Numbered from the stretch's first letter, positions 34,584 to 43,005 are shown. The stretch is 64,000 bases of DNA from Bacteroidetes bacterium GWF2_41_31 (GCA_001769215.1 MEOL01000008.1:1-64000); one strand, 5' to 3'. Notes: generated by a model not told the origin, from the letters alone. Numbers and translations are program-made.

Positions 34584-35585
34584 ATGGAAGAAAACTATAC
34601 GGCGAAAGCCAATCGATACGATAACATGCAATACAGGCGATGTGGCAAGAGTGGAATCCTGTTGCCGGCCATCTCTCTTGGCCTTTGGCATAACTTTGGA
34701 GGGGTGGATGTTTTTGAAAATGGCCGTAAAATGTTGCGCCGGGCTTTCGACCTGGGCATCACCCATTTCGATTTGGCCAACAACTACGGACCTCCTCCGG
34801 GATCAGCAGAAGAGAATTTTGGGAAAATTATGAAATCGGATATGAAAAGATATCGCGATGAGATGGTCATTACTTCCAAAGCCGGATGGGAAATGTGGCC
34901 CGGGCCTTATGGTAACTTTGGATCAAGAAAGTATTTGATCGCCAGCTGCGAACAAAGTCTGAAACGCATGGGTCTGGAATACGTGGACATTTTTTACAGT
35001 CACCGGCCTGATCCGAAAACCCCGGTGGAAGAAACCATGATGGCGCTCGACCGGATTGTAAAATCAGGGAAAGCGCTCTATGCCGGAATTTCGTCTTACA
35101 ATCCGGAACAAACGCAGGAGGCCGTCAACATACTAAAATCACTCGGCACCCCTTGTTTGGTTCATCAGCCTTCATATAGCCTGTTCAACAGGTGGGTTGA
35201 GGATGGATTGTTGGATGTTCTGGAAGCCAACGGGGTTGGGGCGGTGGTGTTTAGTCCATTATTCCAGGGTTTACTTACCGATAAATACCTGAATGGGATT
35301 CCAGATGACTCCCGGGCGGCCAAATCCTATGTTTATTTTCCATCTTCAGCCGTCACTTCCGAACGGGTGGAGAAAGTGAAAAAGTTGCAAGAAATTGCCC
35401 TGAACCGCGGACAAAAGATCTCTCAAATGGCGCTTAGCTGGGTGCTGCGCGACCAAAGAATTACCTCCGTTATCATCGGGGCAAGCAAGGTAAATCACAT
35501 CGAAGATGCAATAGGAGTTCTGGGTAACCTTTCGTTTACCAATGAAGAATTGATGGCCATCGATAACATTCTTTCCGGGGAGTAA
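34584..35585 (+). CDS. Aldo/keto reductase (YghZ-like)
   Basis: 333 residues of the NADPH-dependent AKR TIM barrel. The catalytic tetrad is visible: Asp (FDLANNYG), Tyr (NNYGPPPGSAEENFGKI), Lys (ITSKAGW) and His (IFYSHRPDP). Sequence is of the YghZ/GPR type, which reduces methylglyoxal and L-glyceraldehyde 3-phosphate in E. coli; the same substrates are likely here but not proven. Monocistronic, between a dead peptidase gene and an A+T-rich methyltransferase. Confidence 0.92.
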   Translation: MEENYTAKANRYDNMQYRRCGKSGILLPAISLGLWHNFGGVDVFENGRKMLRRAFDLGITHFDLANNYGPPPGSAEENFGKIMKSDMKRYRDEMVITSKAGWEMWPGPYGNFGSRKYLIASCEQSLKRMGLEYVDIFYSHRPDPKTPVEETMMALDRIVKSGKALYAGISSYNPEQTQEAVNILKSLGTPCLVHQPSYSLFNRWVEDGLLDVLEANGVGAVVFSPLFQGLLTDKYLNGIPDDSRAAKSYVYFPSSAVTSERVEKVKKLQEIALNRGQKISQMALSWVLRDQRITSVIIGASKVNHIEDAIGVLGNLSFTNEELMAIDNILSGE

Positions 35586-35775
35586 TGGCTTCTTTCGGAA
35601 GAAAAGGATTTAACATCAAGGTAACTAAAAAATCAGTTTGGCAAAGCAAATGAGTTTTATTTGAATAAGAGCTATTTTTACTCAAGAATGCAGTAGTTTT
35701 GTTCTTTATTTGAAATTTTAATATGCTTTTATAATTCTAATTTTCTTCGGAATTAAACAACATTATATTTATAAA

Positions 35776-36624
35776 ATGAAAAAAAGAGATTTATATTATT
35801 CTTTGGGACCAAAAGCAAGAAGAATTTTTAGAAGACTTTATTATTTCCCAATTGATTTATATGATAAAATTACCCGGAAACGCGATCAAATGGTACCACC
35901 CAAGGGTATGGTCTTCATTGGTTCCGGAGATTTTATTAAACAAGGTCATGATATACTAAGGCAACTTATTGATTTGGGAGGGTTAAAGCCAAATCATCGT
36001 GTACTTGATATCGGTTGTGGTATTGGAAGGTTAGCAATCCCTCTGACAAACTATTTGGACGAAAAAGGATCCTATGAAGGATTTGACATTGTTGAATCAG
36101 GTATTACCTGGTGCAAAAACAAAATTCAGGTAAAATTTCCAAAATTTAATTTTTTACATGTTGATTTACGTAACGATTTGTATAATCTTGAAACAAAAGC
36201 CGAGTCTACTAGTTATTCATTTCCTTACAAAACGGGTGAATTTGATTTTGTATTCCTTACTTCCGTGTTTACTCACATGATGCCGGAAGATGTTAGTTCA
36301 TATTTGACTCAAATAAACAAGGTGTTGAAAAATGATGGTATCTGTTTCTCAACATTTTTTATAATGAATGAGGAGTCTTCCAGTTTGATGAAAATGAGTG
36401 ATGGAATTCAATTTGATTATGATTTTACTAATTATTATTTGCATAATATAAAGGTCAAAGAAGCCAACGTTGCTTTTAAAGAGGATTATCTTGATCATTT
36501 GATTATTTCAAAAGGATTTGAAATAATTGATAAGCATTATGGTTATTGGTCCGGAAGATTAAAAGATGAAACAGTGGATTTTCAGGATATTTATATCTTA
36601 AGAAAAAAAAGGAATGAAAACTAA
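35776..36624 (+). CDS. Class I SAM-dependent methyltransferase
   Basis: 282 residues with the SAM-binding motif I VLDIGCGIGRLAIPL (about 76-90), an acidic loop FDIVES and motif IV-like FDFVFLTSVFTHM. Target unknown; the N-terminal basic segment and the fold resemble methyltransferases of surface-polysaccharide or natural-product clusters. The gene is visibly A+T rich compared with its neighbours (many AAA, ATT, TTT codons), suggesting recent acquisition. A -7 element TAGTTTTG lies at 35694-35701, about 75 bases upstream. Confidence 0.85.
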   Translation: MKKRDLYYSLGPKARRIFRRLYYFPIDLYDKITRKRDQMVPPKGMVFIGSGDFIKQGHDILRQLIDLGGLKPNHRVLDIGCGIGRLAIPLTNYLDEKGSYEGFDIVESGITWCKNKIQVKFPKFNFLHVDLRNDLYNLETKAESTSYSFPYKTGEFDFVFLTSVFTHMMPEDVSSYLTQINKVLKNDGICFSTFFIMNEESSSLMKMSDGIQFDYDFTNYYLHNIKVKEANVAFKEDYLDHLIISKGFEIIDKHYGYWSGRLKDETVDFQDIYILRKKRNEN

Positions 36625-37141
36625 TGTGGTATTTTTAATTGATTTTATTTGTCTATTTCAGGATACTACCATAGTTCTCTAAATGAGATTGTATTTGGAA
36701 AGTATTTATCCTTTGCTTCTAATATCATATCTGTATTGTTGTATTGAAATATACGATGAAGATCCTTGTTTTTCAAAAGTGAATCTTCTAATCTCTTAGG
36801 GGTTAGTTCCCCGAAGCTCAACTTCGCATTAAAAACTATTTTCCACTTCATACCTTATCAGATCTGCTGCGAGGTTGTTGATTTTTGCTCAACTGAAATA
36901 TATTATGTTTTCCGATAATAAACAAAAACCATCTGTGATTGTGCGGGAAGACTGAAAAAATTTCTGACTTCTTTTTTAAAAATCAGGCAACAAGAATTTT
37001 TTCATTAAAAGGTATTTACGTAAAAATAATTTGTATTTTCGTTGAACCTAATGTAATACATGCAAAATAGGTAGAAATAATGCAGCAAGCATATGTTATT
37101 TTAGGTTTAACAATTCCTTAATCAACCTTAATTTATTTTTT
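36625..37141. other. A+T-rich gap without a clear gene
   Basis: 517 bases. A 61-codon minus-strand frame (36666-36851) is the only notable ORF; its product (lysine- and leucine-rich, no signal peptide) is unrecognised and it has no promoter, so it is not annotated as a gene. No terminator or RNA fold stands out. Confidence 0.5.
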
Positions 37142-37855
37142 ATGAAAAAAGATTATGTTATTCTCACGATCGTCTTCGGACTCGTATGTGTTTTGCAATT
37201 AAAAGAATTAACTGCACAAGAACAGCAGTTAGATGTAAAAGCTTACTACAAACCTTATAATTATGGTAAGTTTCTTTCAACCACAAGTACAAGCGTCGGT
37301 TTATTTATGGATCCAATTGACTTCAATGCAACTAGTGCCAGGTTGATGATCCAAAAAGGATGGGGAGATTGGATTCAGCTTTATTCCCAGAACATGAAAC
37401 ATGAGTGGGCATTTCATAATCCTACAGAAGAAGACCAATTAGTAATTTATCATCGTGATGTAGATGCAGGTACTATTACATATATGATGTATTTTAACCC
37501 CAAAGGTCAGATAGGTATTGGCACATCTAAGATGCCAATAGATGCGAAATTAGCAGTTGAAGGCAAAATTTATGCTAGAGAAATCGAAGTTAATAATAAT
37601 TCATGGCCTGATTACGTCTTTACCCCTGATTACAAAATGTTAACACTTTCTGAATTAGAAGCATATGTTAATAGATATAGTCATCTTCCCGGAATCCCTT
37701 CTGCCGAAACCGTTTCTAAAGAAGGCATTAACCTGGGTGAAATGGATGGCTTATTATTGCAAAAAGTTGAAGAACTTACCTTGTATGTCATTGAGTTGAA
37801 GAAAGAAATAGAGGAGTTGAAGGTAAAACAGGGAAATTCATCAAACCTAAAGTAA
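37142..37855 (+). CDS. Secreted protein with tail-fibre S74-like chaperone end
   Basis: 237 residues: signal peptide (1-25), a beta-rich middle with a GQIGIGTSKMPIDAKLAVEGKIYARE segment characteristic of Bacteroidota tail-fibre-like proteins, and a C-terminus (WPDYVFTPDYKMLTLSELEA ... HLPGIPSAETV ... coiled coil VEELTLYVIELKKEIEEL) that matches the S74-type intramolecular chaperone-like end of such proteins. It lacks the autocleavage machinery as far as I can see. First gene of an operon with the T9SS protein 12 bases downstream. Likely a trimeric surface protein; function unknown. Confidence 0.82.
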   Translation: MKKDYVILTIVFGLVCVLQLKELTAQEQQLDVKAYYKPYNYGKFLSTTSTSVGLFMDPIDFNATSARLMIQKGWGDWIQLYSQNMKHEWAFHNPTEEDQLVIYHRDVDAGTITYMMYFNPKGQIGIGTSKMPIDAKLAVEGKIYAREIEVNNNSWPDYVFTPDYKMLTLSELEAYVNRYSHLPGIPSAETVSKEGINLGEMDGLLLQKVEELTLYVIELKKEIEELKVKQGNSSNLK

Positions 37856-37867
37856 TAAAGGAGGTTT

Positions 37868-39895
37868 ATGATGAAAAAATTAATTGTGTTTTTGCTATTG
37901 ATTTCCTCGTTTGGAGGTATAGCCCAAAGTTATCAGGAAAACCTTGAGAAGTATTGGTATTATAGGAATAGGCTTAAAGAGAAGTTTATGTACTTCAATG
38001 GTAATGCTGGAGTTCAGGGCTCACATCTTATGGCCGAAAATAGGGATGAAAAAGATATTGAACCATATATCAGATGGGCTGATGGGGTCTGGTGGTTAGG
38101 TCATTATATTGGTGTTTTGGCATTGGAATATAGATTACTTAAAGATAATGGGCAAGTCTGTACCGAAACACTTATTGAGCTAAATCTTGCGTTGGACACC
38201 TATTACAGGCTCGATTTTAATGCTGAACCTTGCTTTAACGATATCATTGGAAATACTACCGGGGATCCTTCCACAAATGGATTTTTCTTAAGGGATGATT
38301 TGGATGAAAATTGTTCTTCATACTTTGATAATTTAAAGATTTTTGCTGGATATTCTTCATGTCAGAATGGAGAAGAAGAAAATGTCAATAGCCAAGATCA
38401 GAATATTTTAATGTTTCTTGGTCTAGATCTTGCAAACAAGCTTGTAGATGATCCAAATATTCAAAATAGAGTAGATAATATTGCAGAATTGGTTATTGGT
38501 AGTATGAACTGGTTTAATCCGCTTGCTCTTGGATACGTATGGGAAATAAGAAACCCCATTACTCTTGGCGTTCCACCTGGAGGTAATGTGTACGAACTGT
38601 ATTCATATTGTTGGGCTGAGGCTGAATCGGCTGGTGCGATTACTAACAACAATGAGCATAAAGGATATTCTTCAAACCATAAGCCTCAGTTTGATATTGC
38701 ACAAAGTCTAACTTGGGAAATGTTACAAGGGGGGAATCCATTGCTAAAAAAGTATGAGGGTTATTATACTATGGTCTTAAGTACAATTGTCAATGATGGA
38801 GGAGGTTATTCACCAGATTGTGACCATAATTCTTATGATTGGTTGTGCGAGATGTACGACAACACAAAAGCTTATGAAGGGATGGGGTCGAATATTGGTT
38901 TATTTCCACATCTTGCCGCTATTTCTGAAGTATTACACGGATATAATGGTACCAATCGCAGGCCAGCTTCTTTTTACGAAAATAATTTTCTAAATAGCGC
39001 ACCTCCCTGTGGCAGTTTTAATAGCAGCGATGAAATTAATCCTAGCCCTTCACCACCTTGGCATACAATGTCATTGTTTTGTCCATGGCATAGAAATAGT
39101 CAATATCTTGAAAGGGGGGACTTCAATATGTTGGATTATATGATGCTTTATAATGCGTATTTTTATGATTATCATAGGTTTTCAATGCATGAGTCTGTTA
39201 CTTCTTATAGTGTATGTCCTGAACTAGTAGAACTCCCTCCACCGCATGTATCTTTCTGGATTTATACAGTAGATATGCCAAAAAAAGTATCAGCAATAAA
39301 ATTAGTTGAGGCTTACGATGAAATAAATAATGGCGGTGGTATTGTATTTAAGTCAGGCGAAAAAATAAAAATGATGCCTGGGTTTAGAGCAAATGCAGGA
39401 TCCTTAGTGAAAGCAATTGTTGATGAGTCTTTGCTACTCCAACCTTATTACGCAAAAACAAATATTGACCCTTGTGCTGGAGGTACATTTGAAACAAAAA
39501 GCGTAGCCTACACGCCCTTAAATATTCCTATTAATGGTAATCGTTCACAATTTCAGGAGAATATTCGGAATGTTAAAAACGATTCAATTATTAAAAGTTT
39601 TTCTGTCCAGAATGCGTCTTCTGAGTTATTAATGATTGAAAATTCTAAAGATACTAATTCGAAATATTATATTTTCCCAAATCCTACTAATGGCGCTTTT
39701 TCCATTTCTTACCCAGATAAAGTTAAAATATCATTAGTGGAAATTTTCGATCCAATTGGTAATAAAATCTTTTCGTCTACTAACAATAATACACCTATCT
39801 TTGAATATGATTTGACGACTTATAAGTCAGGGATTTACTATGTTAAAATAACCGCAAACGAATATAGTTGTAATTTAAAGATTGTGAAATATTAA
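37868..39895 (+). CDS. Large secreted T9SS cargo protein, unknown function
   Basis: 675 residues: signal peptide (1-20), a helical N-terminal region (about 25-430) rich in Trp, Tyr, Cys and WW pairs (VWWLGHY, GSMNWF), perhaps an alpha/alpha-toroid-type fold, a short beta segment (GGGIVFKSGEKIKMMPGFRA, common before T9SS tails), and a T9SS type A domain (YIFPNPTNGAFSISY ... SGIYYVKI ... LKIVKY). The helical domain could be a carbohydrate- or peptide-active enzyme but no catalytic motif is recognised. A+T rich. Middle gene of the operon; the lipoprotein follows after 10 bases. Confidence 0.82.
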   Translation: MMKKLIVFLLLISSFGGIAQSYQENLEKYWYYRNRLKEKFMYFNGNAGVQGSHLMAENRDEKDIEPYIRWADGVWWLGHYIGVLALEYRLLKDNGQVCTETLIELNLALDTYYRLDFNAEPCFNDIIGNTTGDPSTNGFFLRDDLDENCSSYFDNLKIFAGYSSCQNGEEENVNSQDQNILMFLGLDLANKLVDDPNIQNRVDNIAELVIGSMNWFNPLALGYVWEIRNPITLGVPPGGNVYELYSYCWAEAESAGAITNNNEHKGYSSNHKPQFDIAQSLTWEMLQGGNPLLKKYEGYYTMVLSTIVNDGGGYSPDCDHNSYDWLCEMYDNTKAYEGMGSNIGLFPHLAAISEVLHGYNGTNRRPASFYENNFLNSAPPCGSFNSSDEINPSPSPPWHTMSLFCPWHRNSQYLERGDFNMLDYMMLYNAYFYDYHRFSMHESVTSYSVCPELVELPPPHVSFWIYTVDMPKKVSAIKLVEAYDEINNGGGIVFKSGEKIKMMPGFRANAGSLVKAIVDESLLLQPYYAKTNIDPCAGGTFETKSVAYTPLNIPINGNRSQFQENIRNVKNDSIIKSFSVQNASSELLMIENSKDTNSKYYIFPNPTNGAFSISYPDKVKISLVEIFDPIGNKIFSSTNNNTPIFEYDLTTYKSGIYYVKITANEYSCNLKIVKY

Positions 39896-39905
39896 AAAGC
39901 GCAAC

Positions 39906-40511
39906 ATGAAAAAGCTAAGTTTACTCCTTTGTGTTATTTTATTTATGACCGTGTCGTGCCACAAGCCAAAACTTGTAGGAGAGTTTTATCTTACTGCGAA
40001 GACAAAAGCACTGAATCCGTTTTCCGGCTACGAGAAGCTGACTTTTAAAGACGATACCGCACCTGATGAAATTCTGCTGGGAGACGCCAGGATAAATAAC
40101 ATCATTAAAGCATATATCGGTGACGAATCCGGTGATTTTGTTTTATGGGAACAGGATTATAGCCGTTTTGTAAATGACCAATATGAAATAAATATTACTT
40201 TATCAACATATTTAGAAGAGCCATATTTATCGATTCATTTCAGGGACTTGGTGGATGGATACACCATTTATTCAGGGTTCAAAATAAGGGATGACAGTAT
40301 TATTGGCCGGTTTTATGACAGTATTTTGATTCATCAGGTTTGGTATCATCATATCTATTACGATACCATGAAGTATCAAACCCATCCTTTTCCGGCGGAT
40401 ATACAACGATTTCCTGTAAAAAGTTATTATTCTGTAACATCCGGTGTAGTTAAAATTGATTTTTCGGATGATAGCTCCCTTGAGTTGGATAAAATTGAGT
40501 GGACCCAATAG
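39906..40511 (+). CDS. Small lipoprotein, paralogue of 62670-63263
   Basis: 201 residues with a lipobox (CVILFMTVSC, Cys18). It begins the mature part KPKLVGEFYLT.K.KALNPF and ends GVVKIDFSDDSSLELDKIEW. The protein at 62670-63263 has the same layout (HLAGEFLLTDEMKAQNPY; GIVKIDFSDGSYWELEKIEW) and both genes directly follow a T9SS cargo gene. Unrecognised family; possibly a partner or anchor of the cargo. Last gene of a three-gene operon. Confidence 0.82.
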   Translation: MKKLSLLLCVILFMTVSCHKPKLVGEFYLTAKTKALNPFSGYEKLTFKDDTAPDEILLGDARINNIIKAYIGDESGDFVLWEQDYSRFVNDQYEINITLSTYLEEPYLSIHFRDLVDGYTIYSGFKIRDDSIIGRFYDSILIHQVWYHHIYYDTMKYQTHPFPADIQRFPVKSYYSVTSGVVKIDFSDDSSLELDKIEWTQ

Positions 40512-40671
40512 GACTGTCCTAACCATCATATTGTATTCACCTATTATGGCCCTCACTGGAGCGCGTTTAGCGAAAGAATAATGCGTTACTATTATGGCTT
40601 CATAAGCTCATTTTTTGTCCATAGTCAGTTATAAACTGGCCCCCAGGATATTGCATCTGCGTTGTACTCGT

Positions 40672-40745
40672 CTGCCGGTTTACCTACCCGGTAGGTGAAC
40701 CTACCGTTGGCAGGCGAACGAGGAATGGGGGTAGAGACGAAGAAA
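40672..40745. repeat. Palindromic CTGCC...GGCAG repeat, long form
   Basis: Outer arms CTGCC (40672-40676) and GGCAG (40709-40713) enclose ACCTACC-C-GGTAGGT (40682-40696) and a further CCTACC arm that can pair alternatively. The tail GGGGGTAGAGACGAAGAAAG resembles that at 75-105. Located in the 278-base gap before the toxin-antitoxin pair. Confidence 0.55.
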
Positions 40746-40789
40746 GAATCTAAGTGGAATTATTGTATTTTTGTAAAAATACTTTTGCG

Positions 40790-40999
40790 ATGAGCACTTA
40801 CGTAATAAAATTTAACGAAAAAAGTAAGGAAGCCAAATACTTACTTGGGCTGATTCAGGAATTGGCAAAAAACAGCAGTTCCATATCACTCGAAAAGATT
40901 CCCAATAAAGAAACATTAAAATCAATTGGTGATGCAAAAAACAATCAATTGTTTTACGCAGAAAATGTGGATGAACTGTTTAACCAGCTCAATGAATAA
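40790..40999 (+). CDS. Antitoxin of a YafQ-type pair (DUF2683-like)
   Basis: 69 residues, no signal peptide, acidic C-terminus. Sequence resembles the small DUF2683-type proteins often found before RelE/YafQ toxins rather than DinJ. The start at ATG 40790 is preceded by two -7 candidates (TATTTTTG 40766-40773; TACTTTTG 40780-40787); the first gives a leader of about ten bases. A GTG at 40754 that would extend the frame lies upstream of both. Its TAA overlaps the toxin ATG by one base (coupled translation). Neutralises and presumably autoregulates with the toxin. Confidence 0.78.
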   Translation: MSTYVIKFNEKSKEAKYLLGLIQELAKNSSSISLEKIPNKETLKSIGDAKNNQLFYAENVDELFNQLNE

Positions 41000-41271
41000 T
41001 GTTTGCAATATTATATACGGGGTCATTTAAAAAAGACTTTAAAAGAATATCAAGACGAAATTATAATCTTTATTTACTAAAAACCACTTTGGAATTACTG
41101 ACCAGGGAAGGTGCTTTACCACCAACATATAAGACACATAAACTCTCCGGCAATTTCTCTGATCTTTGGGAATGTCACATAAAACCCGACTGGCTCCTGA
41201 TCTGGAGTATTGATTTGGATAACAATACAATAACACTTTACCGTACAGGCTCACATGCTGATCTATTTTAA
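40999..41271 (+). CDS. RelE/YafQ-family mRNA interferase toxin
   Basis: 90 residues with the YafQ signature: FKKDFKR at the start, LPPTYKTHKLSG..SDLWECHI.PDWLLIW and the end TLYRTGSHADLF. The His and Asp residues of the DWLL / GSH.DLF region correspond to those required for ribosome-dependent mRNA cleavage in E. coli YafQ. Second gene of the pair, starting in the stop codon of the antitoxin. Sits in an accessory region among repeats and broken genes, typical for such modules. Confidence 0.9.
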   Translation: MFAILYTGSFKKDFKRISRRNYNLYLLKTTLELLTREGALPPTYKTHKLSGNFSDLWECHIKPDWLLIWSIDLDNNTITLYRTGSHADLF

Positions 41272-41283
41272 AAATGCTTCAAA

Positions 41284-41451
41284 ATGAAAAAACTGATTCT
41301 GTCCGCCATTTTAATCCTGATTAAAATTCCCCTGCTTAAACATGAGTTCCTGGTTCGAACAGAATATAAATATGGTATAAATTCCGTTTACCATGATATG
41401 GATTCAATTTATAACCGGTATTACAGGTTTTCAATTGGATATAAACTATAA
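41284..41451 (+). pseudogene. Collapsed outer-membrane barrel gene (signal peptide plus last strands)
   Basis: A 55-codon frame: a signal-peptide-like start (MKKLILSAILILIKIPLL) is joined directly to EFLVRTEYKYGINSVY and a terminal strand RYYRFSIGYKL ending in an aromatic-Lys-Leu. The second part looks like the last two strands of a PorT-type barrel. The middle of the gene appears deleted in frame. It could alternatively be a very short real peptide gene. It follows the toxin gene by 12 bases. Confidence 0.45.
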
Positions 41452-41538
41452 TTACAGATGTTTTTATACGCTGAGATTTATCAACTTTTGTTGATATCCC
41501 TTGTGCATAACATGTGTATACTCTTACCTTAAAATAGC

Positions 41539-41569
41539 TTGACTTTATTTTATCGGGGTGGTATCTTTG
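41539..41569 (+). promoter_or_regulatory. Promoter of the structured RNA (TTG, N20, TATCTTTG)
   Basis: -33 TTG at 41539-41541 and -7 TATCTTTG at 41562-41569 with 20 bases between. The predicted start near 41575 coincides with the first helix of the RNA. Confidence 0.65.
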
Positions 41570-41574
41570 ACCCA

Positions 41575-41923
41575 GCAAGTGAAAATAACTGCTGTTGTCG
41601 CGTGGGAAACCCAATGAAGAATGACGTAAGTCAACCGACAAAAAGGTAAGCCCGAAGTTCTTTAAATAGAGCATAGTCGTCGGCGAAAGCCTGACAGACT
41701 CATCCGGCAGGACTCCGCAAGGAACTGAAAAATCGGTAAGCGCAACACCGGGAGGAAAGAAGGAGCAATCCTTCAGCCCCAAATCCCGGAATCAGAAAGA
41801 GGACTCTCTACGGAGAATCATCCGGATGAAAGCAGCGAAGATAGCTAGCCACAGGCAAAAAGGCTACGGCCAGTTTGCAAGTGAACAGGGAATGTGTTGA
41901 ATAAACAGGTTCCCTGTTTTTTT
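41575..41923 (+). ncRNA. Highly structured RNA of unknown class, about 350 bases
   Basis: No plus-strand gene fits here, yet the sequence folds almost end to end. Helices read directly: 41573-41577/41590-41594; 41595-41600/41636-41641 enclosing TGGG-AAA-CCCA (41603-41613) and TGAC-GTAA-GTCA (41622-41633); 41657-41661/41668-41672; 41675-41678/41697-41700 with GTCGGC-GAAA-GCC-t-GAC inside; 41708-41710/41725-41727 with TCC-GCAA-GGA; CCGGGA 41748-41753/TCCCGG 41784-41789 enclosing GAAGGA-GCAA-TCCTTC; TCTC-TACG-GAGA (41805-41816); GCAAA 41855-41859/TTTGC 41874-41878 enclosing GGC-TACG-GCC; and a terminator. Four GNRA and two UNCG loops are strong evidence of selection on RNA shape. It is not tmRNA, RNase P, SRP or 6S by the conserved motifs I know. 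Confidence 0.75.
41884..41923 (+). terminator. Rho-independent terminator of the structured RNA
   Basis: AACAGGGAA (41884-41892) pairs with TTCCCTGTT (41910-41918), followed by T to 41923. It overlaps the last bases of the convergent epimerase-like gene. Confidence 0.85.
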
Positions 41924-42836
41924 ATGGGCGTACTACAAGCAAGTTTTCAAGTGCCACCTTTAATTCAGCAAACGAAAACTGAAATCCGGTCTGTAAAACT
42001 TTGTTTGCCGAAACTGCCGATCCCTCCAATACCAAGGCCGACATCTCACCCATAATAAGCTTCATGATCAATCCGGGTACGGGTGGCAAAAAATAAGGAC
42101 GGTGCAATACACTGGCAATCATTTTCATCAGCTCACCATTGGTGTTTTGGTCAGGCGCCACCGCATTGTAAACTCCGTCCGGGAGATTTTGTTCCAGTCC
42201 GGCAACCATGAGGTTACATAAATCGTGAATATGTATCCAGGGGACAAACTGCCGCCCTGTTCCCAAGGCAGCACCTAACCCATACTTCACCGGCAAAGCC
42301 ATTTTAGGCAAAGCCCCTTCTTTTGCATCCAGTACCATCCCCAGCCGATACTGGATAGTTTTGATTCCCAAATCTCTGAATTTATTGGTTGCTTCTTCCC
42401 AAAGTCGGGTAGTGGTGGCCAGAAAATCTGTACCTGGCGGGTCGGTTTCGGTAAAAACATGTGAACTCGTGGTGGTCCCATAATAGCCAATCGCGGAAGC
42501 TGCAATCACTACTTCTGGCAGTTTACCACTTCTTTTAAGTTGATTGATAATCAGTTCGGTTGATTTCACCCTGCTGTCCACAATTTCCTGTTTACGTTTG
42601 GCCGACCATGGTTTATCTGCAATACCCGCTCCCGCCAGGTGGACGATGGCGTCGGAAAATTCGATGGCCGCCGGGTCGAGCTTTTCTGCTTCAACATCCC
42701 AAAAGTAGGTTTTGATGGACGATCCTTTATCAGGATTTCTGGAAAGCCAGGCCACTTGATACCCTCTTTGGGTGAGCCAGGCCGTGAGGTGCTTGCCAAC
42801 CAATCCGCTTCCTCCGGTAATCAGTATATTTTTCAT
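41922..42836 (-). CDS. TIGR01777-family NAD(P)-dependent epimerase/SDR
   Basis: 304 residues of the extended short-chain dehydrogenase fold: nucleotide-binding GGSGLVGKHL at the N-terminus, IVHLAGAGIADKPW, and a YYG region in place of the classical YxxxK. This TIGR01777 (YfcH-like) group occurs widely; its reaction is not settled. E. coli YfcH is a homologue, and a link to cell division (SulA-like annotations) is an old, poorly supported name. Monocistronic; its 3' end overlaps the terminator of the RNA. Confidence 0.9.
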   Translation of the reverse strand: MKNILITGGSGLVGKHLTAWLTQRGYQVAWLSRNPDKGSSIKTYFWDVEAEKLDPAAIEFSDAIVHLAGAGIADKPWSAKRKQEIVDSRVKSTELIINQLKRSGKLPEVVIAASAIGYYGTTTSSHVFTETDPPGTDFLATTTRLWEEATNKFRDLGIKTIQYRLGMVLDAKEGALPKMALPVKYGLGAALGTGRQFVPWIHIHDLCNLMVAGLEQNLPDGVYNAVAPDQNTNGELMKMIASVLHRPYFLPPVPGLIMKLIMGEMSALVLEGSAVSANKVLQTGFQFSFAELKVALENLLVVRP

Positions 42837-42938
42837 GGCCTGGTTGGTTATGTATCTGTATCGAATACAATTATAGGATTAATTTGTAAAATTAAATACA
42901 ACAAAGCAATTCTTTTTTACACCAGTTTGATTTATGAT

Positions 42939-42946
42939 TAATTTTG
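42939..42946 (+). promoter_or_regulatory. -7 element of the M48 protease gene
   Basis: TAATTTTG on the plus strand, 59 bases before the ATG at 43006; -33 not convincing. Confidence 0.4.
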
Positions 42947-43005
42947 TGGCAGCCATAACCGATGTTTGATGGCTAAACTATTAAAATAAACTAAGAATCA
43001 ATGTC

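Noticed and set aside
36666-36851. 61-codon minus-strand frame after the methyltransferase
   Set aside because: Protein-like composition but no promoter, no recognised family and no neighbour on that strand; kept as a note only.
41336-41782. 148-codon minus-strand frame
   Set aside because: It runs antisense through the structured RNA and the collapsed barrel gene, has no promoter, and its composition looks like translated structured RNA.
41575-41923. RNase P, tmRNA, group II intron or 6S identity for the structured RNA
   Set aside because: GAGGAAAG occurs once (41753-41759 region) but without the following RNase P core or its ACAGAA partner; there is no tRNA-like end; no intron domain V; too long for 6S. 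Only a covariance search can settle it.
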